Counted from the stretch's first letter, positions 35,085-47,065 are shown. The stretch: DNA of 64,000 nucleotides from Brachionus koreanus (GCA_016987375.1 PJRA01000493.1:520687-584686); one strand, 5' to 3'. Numbers and translations: made by a program. The notes: generated by a model from the sequence alone, not told the origin.

Positions 35085-35600
35085 CTTTTAAAGCAGGAGA
35101 TCCACAAAAATCAGTCATCAGCTCACTTCTTTTTGCAGATGATTTGATTCCTTTTATTTTTATTCAAATTGAAAATCTTGAAAAAGTGATTGAAAAGCAC
35201 AAAAAAGAAGTTGAAAAATGACTTTTGATTTGAAGAAAAAGCAATAGCTAAAATCAATCTTGATCTTAAAACTAATGATAAAAATTTAGATATAAAGCAA
35301 AAGGTCTAATTCTTAGGCATCAAATTAGACTCTTAACTTACACCTGTTCCTATGTTGTAAGATAAAAAAAGCGCTGTAATTATAAGTAATTTGAATATGA
35401 AATCCAGAGAATCACGAGCGGCTTTAGCCCTCTCTTCAGCATTCCTTTTAGGAAAACTAAGAGAATTAATAATAAAAAAAATATCGTATTCAATTGAAAA
35501 ATTGCTCACTAAAAATTCGTCTTTTTTTCCTGAATTAAAAGATATTTAAAAATGTGTTGCCTCTAGCTATTTCAATGCACTGTTTTGTATTTTCTATATA
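35085..35600 (+). mobile_element. Deleted LINE fragment related to 13870-15105
   Basis: KAG-P-Q-SV joins directly to SSLLFADDLI near 35095-35150. The bases between the PQG box and the FADD box that are present at 14860-14910 are missing here. Downstream blocks are riddled with stops. A later stretch (SRESRAALALSSAFLLGKL near 35400) may be the continuation. Inactive. Confidence 0.6.
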
Positions 35601-35884
35601 TTTTATTTAAACTTATTTATCCTTTCTAAATTTTATTTTTATTTATTCAAAAAAAAACAAAAGAAAGTTTTTGTTTTTTTAGTAAAATTTTGTTTAAATT
35701 ACATTTTAATATTATTAGTAAATTTTATAATGAATAATTTTGGTTTTGCAAAATTAGCAATTTTATTTTTATTTGGTATTTTTAGTTAAAAAATAATAAA
35801 AAATATTCTCAACTTTTTCATAAAATCTAAAATGAAACATTAAGCTTATAGAATTTAGTCTATAGTTTGATTTTAATGCAGATC

Positions 35885-36115
35885 CAAGGCTTATGAATGT
35901 CTTTGTACCATGCAGTCTAGATTAAGAAAGCTTTAACATGTGCATAAGTTCTGTTTAGACTTTTCCTGTCAGATTCACACAACTGACGGTCTATTCTTAG
36001 TTTCCCTTTGTGGTCCCATCGCTGTACTGATAGTGCTTCCTAGCTTCTAAACATGTAAATTCGCTTACATGCTCGACTTGTGAATCATGGATGATGATCG
36101 GGGTATCCAATTTGG
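35885..36115 (-). mobile_element. RTE reverse-transcriptase C-terminal scrap
   Basis: On the minus strand the sequence encodes PIIIHDSQVEHVSEFTCLEA, matching the I-x-x-x-x-IE-V-x-x-F-x-YLGS segment downstream of the RT palm in RTE elements. Short and broken. Confidence 0.45.
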
Positions 36116-36139
36116 TTTTTAACAATCATTTAGACAACG

Positions 36140-36415
36140 ATTAAAGCTATTAGTTTTTAATTAAAGATTGCGATGGCTTGGAGATGTACTTAGAATGAAA
36201 GAAAAAAAGGATTCCAAAAAATTCCTTTAATTAACACCCCAAGGGCAACATAAGGTAGGAAGACCAGCAGTAACATGGAGATCTACAATCACGAAAGAAT
36301 CATCCAAATGGAAATGACATGGAAAGAACAAGGGTAAATGCAAAAGATTGATTTGACTGGAAATCAAAAGTAATGACTCTATGCTCCACAACGAGTGAAA
36401 AACAAAATTCAGTTT
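36140..36415 (+). mobile_element. RTE LINE 3' fragment, copy 2
   Basis: Close to 47640-47900 and 26285-26520: AAGATTGCGATGGCTTGGA at 36163, then the LRMKE and ITKES-like blocks. It carries stops and small deletions. It sits head-to-head with the opposite-strand scrap at 35885. Confidence 0.65.
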
Positions 36416-36419
36416 GGGT

Positions 36420-37696
36420 TTATAAATTTGCAATATCGAACAAGAGAAATCAGTTAGTTTTTTTTATTGTCTTTCGTTTTAAATCTCAGAACCTATTTTT
36501 CAGATCATTCAAATTAAAAAGTCAAGAAACATTTGAGAATTTCAAATAATCTTTTGATTTTATAAAGCTGAAATATTTTTTTTTAGTACAAAAGCGACTT
36601 AATATTAAGATTTTATTTTTTTTTATCTATTTTAGATTAAAATATATACCCATAAGTAGGGTTTGAAAGTATCGATTCTGAGAAACATTGGCTTAAAGGG
36701 AGAATACTTTTTGAGCTAACGCCAAACTTCCGACTCCTGTGGATCAAAATTTTTGTTTTTGATCCTTCCTTAAATTTTTTCAAATATGCAGATTACGATT
36801 TTGAGGTCGAAATTAGGACCTGCAGATAGTGTGGACGTTTTGAATTTCTTGAACCTTATGGCTCAGACAAAAAATTTCTCAATTTTCCAGAAATGTGACA
36901 GTTCTTACATGAAGCATGAAAATTCAATCGACTGGGAATTGAGATAATTTAAAAAATTCTCAACACAATGCCTGATATCAAAGGATTTAATACTAATAGA
37001 GTTATAGTATAGTATAGTGGTTTATTGCAACGCATAAATGCGTAAATCTGACAACAGATTATGAGAGTATAGAATTAATTTCTACAGAAGAAATAGAAAA
37101 TAATAAATTATAAATAAAAATTTCCAATTTAGGAAACTATTTTTACAAAATTTTTGATTTTCTAATTAAAAATATTTTCAGGCAATTAATAGCTTTATTT
37201 AGTTTATAAATATTTATGATTTTGCTTTTTTGGTTTGCGAGCAAAACTCCACTTAGGTGATAATTGTAGTTAAAAAATTATTTCGATTTTTTCGACTTGT
37301 CAAACAAATATTTGACTCCTCAAAATCAATCTTGATTCACATGAGCTTAATTGAGTATATGAAATTCAAGACAAATAAAAAATTAGTCCATGTTTGATAA
37401 GTATTTGATTAAATTGACAATGTATATCTATATATTCTAATCAAAATATAAAATTGAAATTTTCTTATGCATTCGTTTACCTTTTAGCTGAATTTTAATT
37501 AAAAAAAACTTAAATTTTTTTTGAAATTTTATATCTTAGCCTTGAACTGAGATTTAAATAAATTACAAACTTAATTCAATATTTGAACAGCTTTTATTTA
37601 TTTTGCTTAACAAAAAAAAACTATAATTTATTGACCATGAGTTTAATTATTCAGAAAACCTTGAAAATATTAAAAATCTAAATTAAAACAAAAAAA
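36420..37696. other. Spacer with a possible retroposon tail
   Basis: At 37008-37070 the sequence TATAGTATAGTATAGTGG is followed by TTATTGCAACGCATAAATGCG, less AT-rich than its flanks and resembling a retroposon 3' end. No coding sequence. Confidence 0.4.
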
Positions 37697-38494
37697 ATGA
37701 TTTTAAGAGTTCATAAAAGCATACTTGTTCTTTTAATTGATATTATTTTACTTTCTCTAACAAACAGTGATGTGATAAGACTGGGAAAGTGTCCTTATGT
37801 CAGACTTCAGCGAGGATTCAAGCACATTTTGGTAAATAAATAATGTAATTAGTAAGAATGAATCAATGTTTTACTAAAAGTTTGTCGGTGATTGGTACGA
37901 AGTTGCGCGAAATCCCATCATGTTTTTTAGCAATACAAAATGCAACAAAATAAACTTTAAAAAAGGCAAAGACGAACTTAATTTTAGAAGTTCTCTAGTT
38001 TTCAAGTAACTAAAAGTATATAAATTGAAAATTTTTTTTAATTGTTTTTTTTAAGAAATTTTAAGAAAGAGATTATTTTTGATGCCTTTGCGCACTCACC
38101 TGATCAAAGTGAACCAGCAAAAATGAAAATAGAATATCCATTAACTTTACTTAGTAAATTTAATATCACTTTATAAAAAAAGTTAAAAAAAATAATTTTT
38201 TTCTAAAAAAAGAAACCAACATCACTTTTCCTTATTGGTATTTTTTATTTAAAAATATTTTTTTTTATTCTTATTTTTAAAATTTTCGAAAGGGTCCTGT
38301 ACACGGACTATGACTATGCAATTATGTGGTCTTGTGCTGAATACTTAAAGATTCTTCATTTTGAATATTTTTGGATATTTTCGCGCAAACCGTATATCAG
38401 TGAGGAAAAGCTCAGAGATCTCAGCGATGTTCTAACATTATCAAACATTGATTCATCGTTTATGGTTCGAACAGAACAAACTGGTTGTATGTAG
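37697..38494 (+). CDS. APOD: Apolipoprotein-D-like lipocalin
   Basis: Five exons close in phase: 37697-37831, 37881-38005, 38056-38153, 38213-38237 (a 25-base microexon) and 38293-38494, giving 194 residues, the usual ApoD length. A hydrophobic signal peptide spans about residues 8-24. Lipocalin motif 1 reads FVGDWYEVARNP after GKCPYVRLQRGF. The microexon adds KTNITFPYW so that YWVLYTDYDYAIMWSC forms motif 2. Motif 3 and the tail read HFEYFWIFSRKPY and end TEQTGCM. Conserved cysteines (GKCP, TKC, WSC, GC) are present. It is expected to be a secreted eight-stranded beta-barrel carrier of small lipids. Ligand unknown. Confidence 0.9.
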
Positions 38495-39217
38495 CAAACA
38501 TTAGCTCAAAAGTTGTTTTTCTAGTTGTCAAGTAAAGACTAAAAAAAATCGAAACAAAAGTCATTACATACTTTTTTAAATAAATATTTTACAGATTTAT
38601 AATAAAAACATTCTTAATATTCATCTTATTTATTGCTATTTAGACTTAGAAAAAGATAAATTTTGAAAAAATAATAAATTTTCAACTTTAATGATAAAAC
38701 TTGGTTTTAAATTAAAATGAAAAAAAAAAGAAAAAAAAAAACAATTTTTCTTTTACTAAATGTTTCAGGCAGTTTTTTTGGTATCTAAATTTTATTCTAA
38801 ATAAAATCTTTTGTTCTTTAGTTTTAAACACAAAAAAAAACAATTATTGTTTTATATTTTAATGATCAAGGCAATCGCTTTTACTTTTAAAATTTTAAGA
38901 GTAGAAAAAATTAGCTAGTTTCATTTTCAGTCTTGATCGAAGACCATAAATATGATTAATTTCAAATTATTAAAGCTTTATCATTCAATCAAAGGTTTGG
39001 GTGTATTTAAGTTCAATAAGATAATTTTAGACTGAATTTTGATAGACCAGAATTAAGCTATAAAGCTTAAAATTTTGTCTAATTCAATAAAATTTAAAAA
39101 TTCACCTAAAAATTATGACTGTTCTTTTCAATAAAATTTTTTTTGATAGAATAAATGGATTAAATGTAATTTATTTTAGAAAATAAATATTTTACTAATA
39201 AAAGAAATTAAGAAAGA
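38495..39217. other. AT-rich spacer
   Basis: Between the lipocalin stop and the CNBD2-like start. No feature recognised. Confidence 0.45.
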
Positions 39218-42200
39218 ATGCCGAACAATACAAAATATCGAAATACTTCAAGAGAAAACGAAAAAACTCGCCAAAAAACCAATAATCAGATAACAAAATA
39301 TCTGCGAAACAAAAATAGTTAGTAAAAAAAAGTTTTTTAAATCATATTTGCATATGATAAATAAGAAAAAAAATTAAATTCAAATTATTTTCGCTAGGAG
39401 GCTTCCTGTAAGCATTTCTAAACTTCTTCTGACTCTAACTAACTTAGTTTAATCGCTATTCTTTAATTATTAGTTTAGCAAAAAGCAGCTGAAATTAATT
39501 TTAGGTTTTTAGCAGAATAGCAACCAGCCTAGTTCGCTTCGGGATACTTTATTTGCATAGTCAAAAAATATTTAAGTCAAAAACATATTGAAAAAAAAAT
39601 AAAATAAATAATTAAATTTTCATGATTGGCGTCATGAATAGTTCTTGAGCAAATAAAATTTTTAAAATGACTTTTTGATTAAAAATAAATTTTTTTATAG
39701 AGAATAGAAAACAACTGAAAAAAAGAATGCATCTTTTACAAAATGATCTTTATGCTCTTGATGTCAATCGATTTTCCGATAATTTAAAAGAATTTATTCA
39801 TGTAAGTTATTGATAAAAATTTTTTTTATAGCTAAAATATTTTGTTTTTTTTTTATAGAATATTGAAAAAATTCCTTCAAACGAATACAAGGAAAAAGTT
39901 AAACAAGAAAATACAAAAGCTAAACGATATTTTAAATATTTTTCTCGAGTCATACTTTTAATTATTAAATCTCTCTTAACCAGACGAAAGTAATTAAAAA
40001 ATTTAAAAAAAAAAACTTTTTTTATTGAAAAAAAAAATGAAAATTTTATCTTAGATATTTTCGAGATTCATGGTTCAAATCAATAGACTACAATCCAAAT
40101 TTATATCTACTCGAAAATGACAAGTTAAGATATTCAAGTATTCTTGAAGCTCATGAAACAAAGAGCATGGTAAATATTTGAGAAAAATCTACTAATTTAC
40201 CAGGAATAATTTTATTACCACTTTAAGCTAACAAGAGACACTCTGATAGCTTTAAAGACTCCGGAAGAAAAAAGAAATGATCAAATTTTAAAAAAAGTAA
40301 AATGAACCAAAGCATTAGAAACTTAAATATAGTTTCATTGTTAGATTTTGACTATTTTATCGCGAAATGAAGTATTTAGTATGATTATTCCAATAGACTT
40401 AATTATGGAAGTGGCCAAAAGAATAAAATATGAAAAGTTGACCAATTTTTAAGATAATGATATGTCACTATTTCATGTTTTTTTTTAGACTGGAGAATGG
40501 CCGAATTATAGCTTATGAAGGACAAACAGCTAAAAATATTTATTATGTTTTGTCTGGCAAAATAAATTGTGTCAAAAAATTTGATTTATCTGATGGTGAG
40601 CTATTCAAAGCAGTCAAAATTTTGAACAAAGGCGAGCATACAAAAGTAAATTTAAAAGAAAATTTTTATTGGAATTTTTTTTTTGAATAAAATTTAAATT
40701 TAAGCCTGAAGAAGTGGAGCACAAACACAAAAGAAATTATTTAATGTATTCAAAAGGAGTTACAGAAGTGTTGTTTTTGAACTTTTCAGATTTGAATGTT
40801 TTGAGGAAAAATTTTCATGAATTACCAATTGACTCCTTACAATCGATACATATTTTTGATTCATATCCGGTTAAAAAATTACTCAAAAATTCGGAAACTA
40901 TTTTATACAAATATTATGGGTAATTTTTATTACTGTACTCAAAATTTTTTTTAATTAACGAGTGAGCTATAATGTTTTGCAAAATTTTCAAATCTAGATT
41001 AAAAATTTCGACTCAAAAGGTACCAAGTGTGTCACCGTCTTAGAGCGCAACTAACATGCAAGGATCCAGGACCTAACATAAAAGAATACATAAGAAGAAT
41101 ATTGTAATAAGTGTGGGAAATTTCAGCTTTATCTGTCCGAATATCTGTTCGTATTTTAATCTAAGTTTGAAAATTTTGCAAAGCATTATGACCCACCCAT
41201 TAGTTTGATTTAAAAATTTAAAATAAGATCAAATTGATTTAAATTGAAAAAAAGAGAATTTTATTTAATAATCATGATTTATCCATTAAAACAATTATTC
41301 AGAAAAGGATTAAAATTTTTCTATTTATTTTTTCTTTAAGCTTAAAATAAACAAATAACTAATTATTTATAATTTATATTTATTTTCATTAAAAACAATT
41401 TATTTAAGTCCAAATGAAATTGTATGTCATGATTCGGATAATTCACCATGGATTTTTGTCATTATCTCGGTAGATTTTTTTCTTAAATTTCTGATTCAAA
41501 AATTTTATTTAAAATAATTAGGGATATGTTAAAGTTGTCAAAAAAATGAAGCTTTTTAATTCTAATCGTATTAAATCAGCTGCAAGTAATTGACATTAAT
41601 TAATTTTCTTAATTAAATTTCATTTCCAAAAAAAATTCTAGATTTTCCTGTTGTTTACGAAAAAGAACCTGATAAGAATGTGAATTCAACTAAAAATTCA
41701 AAAGTAAGCCAATTCTTATTTTCTATTCAGTTATAAGTTGATAGAGAAAGAAATTTGACCTCTAGATTTTGTGAAATTTAGTATGATAGAACAGATCAAA
41801 ATGTTAAAAACTCTTATAACTTTTCTTTTAAGAGTCAAAAGCAAGTTATGTAAATGCAACATAGTGCAATATTTAGAGTTGTACTATTATGAACAATCTG
41901 GTAAAACTCTGCAAATTAAAATTTGGACAGAATTACTCAACACATCATTAGCAGACTTTGACTTTTGGTGCAACTAAGTATTTTGCACTATGTTGCTCTT
42001 TTAACACCCCTTTACCCCTATATATATAAATATATTATATTTTTTATTTTGTGCCAAAATGAAAATAATTTTACATTTTTACATTTTCATATTTTTAGAT
42101 TTTTGTGCAGTTTTTCAGAAAATTAAAAAAACTCTCTCTAATTATTTGGTGAACAAAATAAAAATTAAAAATTTTCTGAAATATTGCACAAAAAAACTAA

Positions 42201-45096
42201 AAATATGAAAATGTAAAAATGTAAAATTATTTTAATTTTGCCTATTTTGTACCTAATTTTACAAAACCCTTTTATTTTTTTAAGTGTTCTTCTATTTTTC
42301 TTTCTATTTGTTTCATCATAATTTCGAAAAAAAGATCTTTTATTTCTATTTAAAAAAAAAAAATAGGAAAAAGTTTTTTGCAGGGCAGTTATGAATGGCA
42401 GCGTCTTCTTTTTAGCCCTTATGATTCCAATCTTATGGAAAAAAAATATTTTTACATGTATGCATTAGAGAAGGAAATAAATATTAATATTGAATTCCGA
42501 TGTATTTCATAACATTTTTTAAACAATTTCCTAATTCCTTCCCAATTTAATTTCCGTTGTTTATGAGATTAAAATATTTTGAATAAAAGTGATAGAGTTT
42601 TAGATAAATTTAACACTTTGGCTTGCTTTTTTCAAGATCCTTACTTTCCAAACTAATAATTTGATGAAACAAGCTTGAAAACGATAAAAAAATTTTCCTT
42701 TCAAATTATATCCCAAATATTAAATTATTTTTACTAAAAAGTGGAACATTTCTATGATCAAGTATTTTTTATATATAGCATAAATTTTTCTTAATTATAT
42801 TTTAGGAACTGTTTTTAAAATTAAATAATTGCAAAGCGTTTCACCTATTTCATTAAATAAAAGAAAGTTCGGCTATCAAAGTAATGTAATCTTATGTTAA
42901 ATTACGTGAAAATACGTAATTTTACTCATTCTCCGGTTTTCGTAAAAGCACTGTAGTGGTAATACGAGCTTTTTAGGTAATTTTATGTTATCTTACGTAA
43001 GTTAATATAAACTTATGTAAACTCAGTTTGGTAAGTAAGCGTAATCTTACGTAAGATAACATAAAATATTTTGATTAACAATAAAAATTCTTACTGCTAA
43101 AAAAACCCAAAATCTTGCCGAAAAATCAAATTTTTGATTTAGTTGTTTTATTCAAATCAAAAGATGAGACAATTTCTTTCAAATTTTTATTTTTTTTCTA
43201 TTTTTTACGTTAATTTACTTAATTCGCCTTAAATATAGTAAATATCAGTAAGAAAATGAAATGCCTTTTTTTAATATATTTAATATTTAAACCGGATTTT
43301 TGAGAATATTTTATCAATTTACGATTTTAGGTTATTAAAATAAAAACGATTTAAAATAATTTTAACTTTTTATTATCTAAATTGTTCAAAATTTGATTTT
43401 TTCAGTAAGATTTTGATGTTTTTTGTCCTTGAGTATTTTTTAAAAGGAAAATTTTTTTTTTCGAAATTGAAAGTTTTTTACACGTATGTAAAAGCTTTTA
43501 AAAAATATTTGAAATATGAAAAGTTGAAAGAAAAAAAATTGAGTTCAAGAAAATGATTTCTTTTAGAGAAAAATAATTTTCTCCACGGCCGAAATCAAGT
43601 TTTGACTGCTCATTGCTTGTCACTGACAGGACCCAAAACTTACTATGAGATTAATTTTTTACATTTTGGTTAAACAAATGTGTTCGGATATTTATAAATA
43701 TTCTAATTTTTTCTATAATTTCAGTAATAAAATACCTCATATGCAAAATGATGAATAAATAAAAAAACAGTCTTTAAAAAACTGACTATCAAACTCAACA
43801 AGATCTTATTTAATTATTTAGATAGCAAAAAGGAGATACTAATTTATTTTTTCTAAAATGAAATTTTTTAGACTCAGAAATACCTTTATCTTTTTTGAAA
43901 ATTTTCTTTATTTCTATAACTAAACATATTCTAATAAAACTATTAACACTAGAAGCACCAAACGAGTCAAAATGAGTCGTTTGAAAATTTTTAAATCCTC
44001 ATATCTTTTAAATGGATTTTTCAAATAAATTTATCTTTTTTGAATTATCTAGATTTTAAAATTTTCTTTAAAAAATGATATTACTTTATAAAATTATTTT
44101 AGTTTTTTTATAGAATATTTATGAATTAAAAAAACCTGAAAAAATGCATGGTTCTTCTAGTGTTAAAGCCAATATAAAAAAAAATTTTTTTTCGAAAATT
44201 CAATAATTAATAGAATAGTTAAGAGATCGCAAAAAAAATGACAAACACTTATCTATTATTTAGTTAACTACTTAAACAAAGACTAACATAATATTGGTAA
44301 TTTAGGACTTCAAATTTGAAACAGACAGAGTGATGCTAGATAAATTCATAATATCAAAAAATTTTCAAGAATCAACTAAAGAATTTAAGCTTAAACGCGA
44401 GTCAACTCTTCCACCGATTAGTTTTAGTACAGAAAAAGTAACTAGACAAAATAGTGTTTATTTGAGTGCCAGTATTAGGAGAGAAACACCGAATTTTACA
44501 CAAGAAAAAGATTCAGATTATTTAGAAAACCAATTTGTTAAATCAGAATATGATATGGCAAGAATTTTAACAGGTAATAAATTATTCGATACGTCAAATC
44601 ATCCAACTCAAAACTCGGATCAAAATGAAAGCATCAAACCAATCCAAAACAAAAAATCGGTAATTAATCCTGGCCCAAATTACAGACTATCTTATGTGGT
44701 TGTTGATAAAATTCAAAAGGGCAGCATATTTGTAACTTTTTTTAAGGCAATTTTTACGATACAATATAAAAAATTTTGATTTTTAAGGGCTTGTATCCAT
44801 TAATTGGCGAAGAAAAACAAAAGATAGAAAATTTGTCAAAAAAATTAACTCCTAAATCGGCAGACAGAAGAAAAAATATAATTTTAATTAGTGAAGGAGC
44901 AGAAATTTTGCTAATAAATAAAGTGTCTTTCTATCATCATGCAGATGTGTTGACATTGTGTAAAGTTCAGCAATTAGAGCGAACTGATCAAAAATATGTT
45001 TCTGAAGACGAAGCAAGAGATCAATTGTATAAAATAGAAAAATGGAAGGAATACAAAAAAAAGTTGTTAACTTCTCTTGTCAAATTGTATAAATAA
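39218..45096 (+). CDS. CNBD2: CNBD2-like cyclic-nucleotide-binding-domain protein
   Basis: About 14 exons: 39218-39317, 39701-39801, 39859-39989, 40055-40169, 40228-40296, 40345-40436, 40489-40645, 40705-40919, 41409-41469, 41522-41585, 41642-41703, 42384-42457, 44329-44731 and 44788-45096. Phases close throughout, giving about 650 residues. The start is basic and polar. A basic helical segment (KRYFKYFSRVILLIIKSLLT) and a cNMP-binding-like module (LENGRIIAYEGQTAKNIYYV, LSGKINCVKK) follow. A second GYVKVVKKM strand and C-terminal GSIFGLYPLIGEE and SEGAEILLINKVSFYHHAD match the CNBD2 C-terminal half. In mammals CNBD2 binds cAMP and is needed in spermatogenesis; that role is only by analogy. 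The exon 12-13 junction is the least certain (an alternative exon 13 start is 44306), and exon 6 uses a GTTGAC donor. Introns 8, 11 and 12 are full of inverted repeats. Confidence 0.8.
40961..41198. mobile_element. MITE copy 1 with about 42-base terminal inverted repeats
   Basis: Left end GAGTGAGCTATAATGTTTTG then CAAAATTTTCAAATCTAGATT. The right end, read inverted, gives GGGTGGGTCATAATGCTTTG then CAAAATTTTCAAACTTAGATT. Non-coding, about 240 bases, inside intron 8 of the CNBD2-like gene. A second copy in the opposite orientation is at 57935. Confidence 0.8.
41856..41996. repeat. Inverted repeat, 14-base perfect arms
   Basis: Arms GCAACATAGTGCAA (41856-41869) and its exact reverse complement (41983-41996) bracket about 113 bases in intron 11. 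It could be a small element or a hairpin; a short open frame spanning it has no family resemblance. Confidence 0.5.
42056..42239. repeat. Long near-perfect palindrome, about 69-base arms
   Basis: Left arm 42056-42124 and right arm 42170-42239 are reverse complements with only a few mismatches, sharing for example AAAATATGAAAATGTAAAAA and TGTAAAATTATTTT. The loop is about 45 bases. It lies in intron 11 of the CNBD2-like gene and would fold into a long hairpin in DNA or pre-mRNA. Confidence 0.85.
42980..43067. repeat. Perfect 22-base inverted repeat
   Basis: ATTTTATGTTATCTTACGTA-AG (42980-43001) faces its exact complement at 43046-43067. Related TTACGT/GTAATCTTA words continue back to about 42885, so the whole 42885-43067 block may be one degenerate element. 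Confidence 0.7.
43943..44166. mobile_element. piggyBac-type MITE with TTAA target duplications
   Basis: TTAA-CACTAGAAGCACC at the left and GGTTCTTCTAGTG-TTAA at the right form 13-base terminal inverted repeats with one mismatch, flanked by TTAA on both sides. That is the hallmark of piggyBac insertion. The 224-base body is non-coding. It lies in intron 12 of the CNBD2-like gene. Confidence 0.8.
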
Positions 45097-46464
45097 TTTT
45101 ATTATAAATAATTTATTAAAAATAAAATGTATAGATAGCCTAAATGAATTCTCTGCTTGCTGGTAAATTTAAAACATTATTTAAAGGTCTTTGTTTTAAA
45201 CTGTGCTGAATTAATGTCTAAAAATCACTTGTAAAATCATATGATGTGATTCTCCTTGGGAATTTAAATTTCTTTTTGTTGAAATACTTGTCAGTCAAAT
45301 CTGAAAATTTTCCACTGCGAATGGTATTATGAAAATCAGTTGAAAATATAGTGCATGTTAATTTGTCATATCTCGGTGTGATAGTTCTTCAAAATCAGAA
45401 AGACAAAATTGAGTTTAAAGAAAAATTGGAAAGTTAATTGAACACAAATATCGGATTGTTTTGAATTAAGGAAGAGCAAAAATAATTTTGGAATAATACT
45501 TTCATTTTCAAGGTTAATCAACAGGCTAGTGCCCTAATCGTAATCGACTGATTAACACTTTATTTATTTAGTTTAATAAAATTTTTAAATAATTAAAATT
45601 ATAATTTTNNNNNNNNNNNNNNNNNNNNNNNNNNNNNNNAAAAACATTGATAAATTCATATCAAATTTTTTAAATTTTTTTAAAAAGCCAATATAGATCA
45701 AATTGATATTATTATAAATTGATATCTTGAATGTTGCAAATTTCAGCATTGATCGTTTGATCACAAAGCTATTAATCAATCCTGAGTAAAAATCGGATGC
45801 ATCAAAAAGGATTCAAAGATAAAAGAAAAATACAACATCATTCTGACTTAAGGGGGATGAATTTTGGCATATGTCTGATATTGCACTTAAGACCACAAAT
45901 GTGAATTAAAAATTAAATACAATCGTTTGAATAATTGTGCACGAAAAAGTGTGAACTGAAAATTATGTGATCTATTCAGTTCAGTATTAGTAGTAGTAAA
46001 GAACATTGGTTTTGCAACACTAAAGGTCACACGGGACTTCGGGACATGCTCCCTTTGAGCCCGATATTCAGTTCACATATTTAAAGATTATTATTATTTA
46101 TTTTTATTTAGAAGATACAAGAAGTGTAAAAACTCTGCAATTGTCAACATTATCTCTTAAAATTATTCTAAAGTACAAAAAGAAACTAGATTTTTTTAAT
46201 ATTTAAATCTCATTGTATATCCATGTTTTAGAATAGATAATTGTATCAAAAAAATTTCATATATATTTAAAATCTTTGTAAAAATTTTTAAAAGATTAGC
46301 TGATGATCATTTTTTTTTAAATTAGAAGCAAAGTTAACTCTGTTACAAAATTTCATTTTCAGTTTTAGTTGAATATTTTTTTATTTAATTCAATTCATGG
46401 GTCAATTTTGGTTTTAACTTTCAAAAAACAAATTTAAAAAATTAATGAGTTTTAAACATTTGGG
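45097..46464. other. Spacer with possible retroposon tail
   Basis: Positions 45990-46115 hold a (GTA)n start, a less AT-rich block (GGTCACACGGGACTTCGGGA) and an ATT-rich tail, which look like a short retroposon 3' end. Otherwise AT-rich. Confidence 0.4.
45609..45639. other. Assembly gap (31 N)
   Basis: A run of 31 undetermined bases follows ATAATTTT. True length unknown. Confidence 0.98.
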
Positions 46465-47065
46465 TCTACATGACCAACATACTTTCAAATCTTTTCAATA
46501 TACTAATAAAACTTTTCAGCATACCTATTTTTCATCCAAGCATACTTTACTTTTTAACATATTTACTTCTGGAAAACATACCTCCCTTTTTGAAAAACCA
46601 AAAAATTATATAACGTACTCAATTTTTAAATAAAAAATATATTTGATATAGATTTTTAATTTTTTTGCAAAAAATTTGAATTAAATTTTTGTCAATTAAA
46701 GAAATTTTTTTTAAAAATATATTTAGTTTAATTTCAATTTTTTATCAATGCACTTGCTGCTTTTACTTGACCACCACGTTTGGGTTTGTTCAAGAACTTA
46801 TTAGACTGCCTTTCAAAAGGAACTAATACTCATTTACTTGCACAATAATTCATATTTTCGTTGTTCGGTTTGTTTCTTTTATCCATTTTTTTAAATTTAT
46901 AAAATTTTGTTCAATTCTATTTTAATTTTAAGTGTGTTAAAAAGATTTTAGTATGTTATTAAGGTTTTTTGTATGTTAAAAATGCAAGTATGTTGTGATG
47001 AAAAATTGGTATACTAAAAAGTTTTGTCTGTATGTTTAATAGTTTTATCAGTATGTTAAAACAAT
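46465..47065. mobile_element. Foldback-like element with long CATAC-rich terminal repeats
   Basis: The left block (about 46470-46600) and right block (about 46930-47062) are inverted copies. Each consists of five or six degenerate units of 18-25 bases beginning ACATAC, spaced by A/T stretches (for example AGCATACCTATTTTTCATCC against ACATAC..AATTTTTCATC on the opposite strand). The 330-base core has a minus-strand coding-like stretch (about 46735-46885, including KPKRGGQVKAASALIKN) with one TGA. It looks like a DNA transposon with internally repeated ends; the superfamily is not identified. Confidence 0.65.

Noticed and set aside
41771..41977. 68-codon open frame in CNBD2 intron 11
   Set aside because: It is bounded by the 14-base inverted repeat, has no splice sites that fit the gene and no family resemblance.
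46445..46633. 62-codon open frame rich in His/Thr/Phe
   Set aside because: Its pattern comes from the repeated ACATAC units of the element end, not from a protein.
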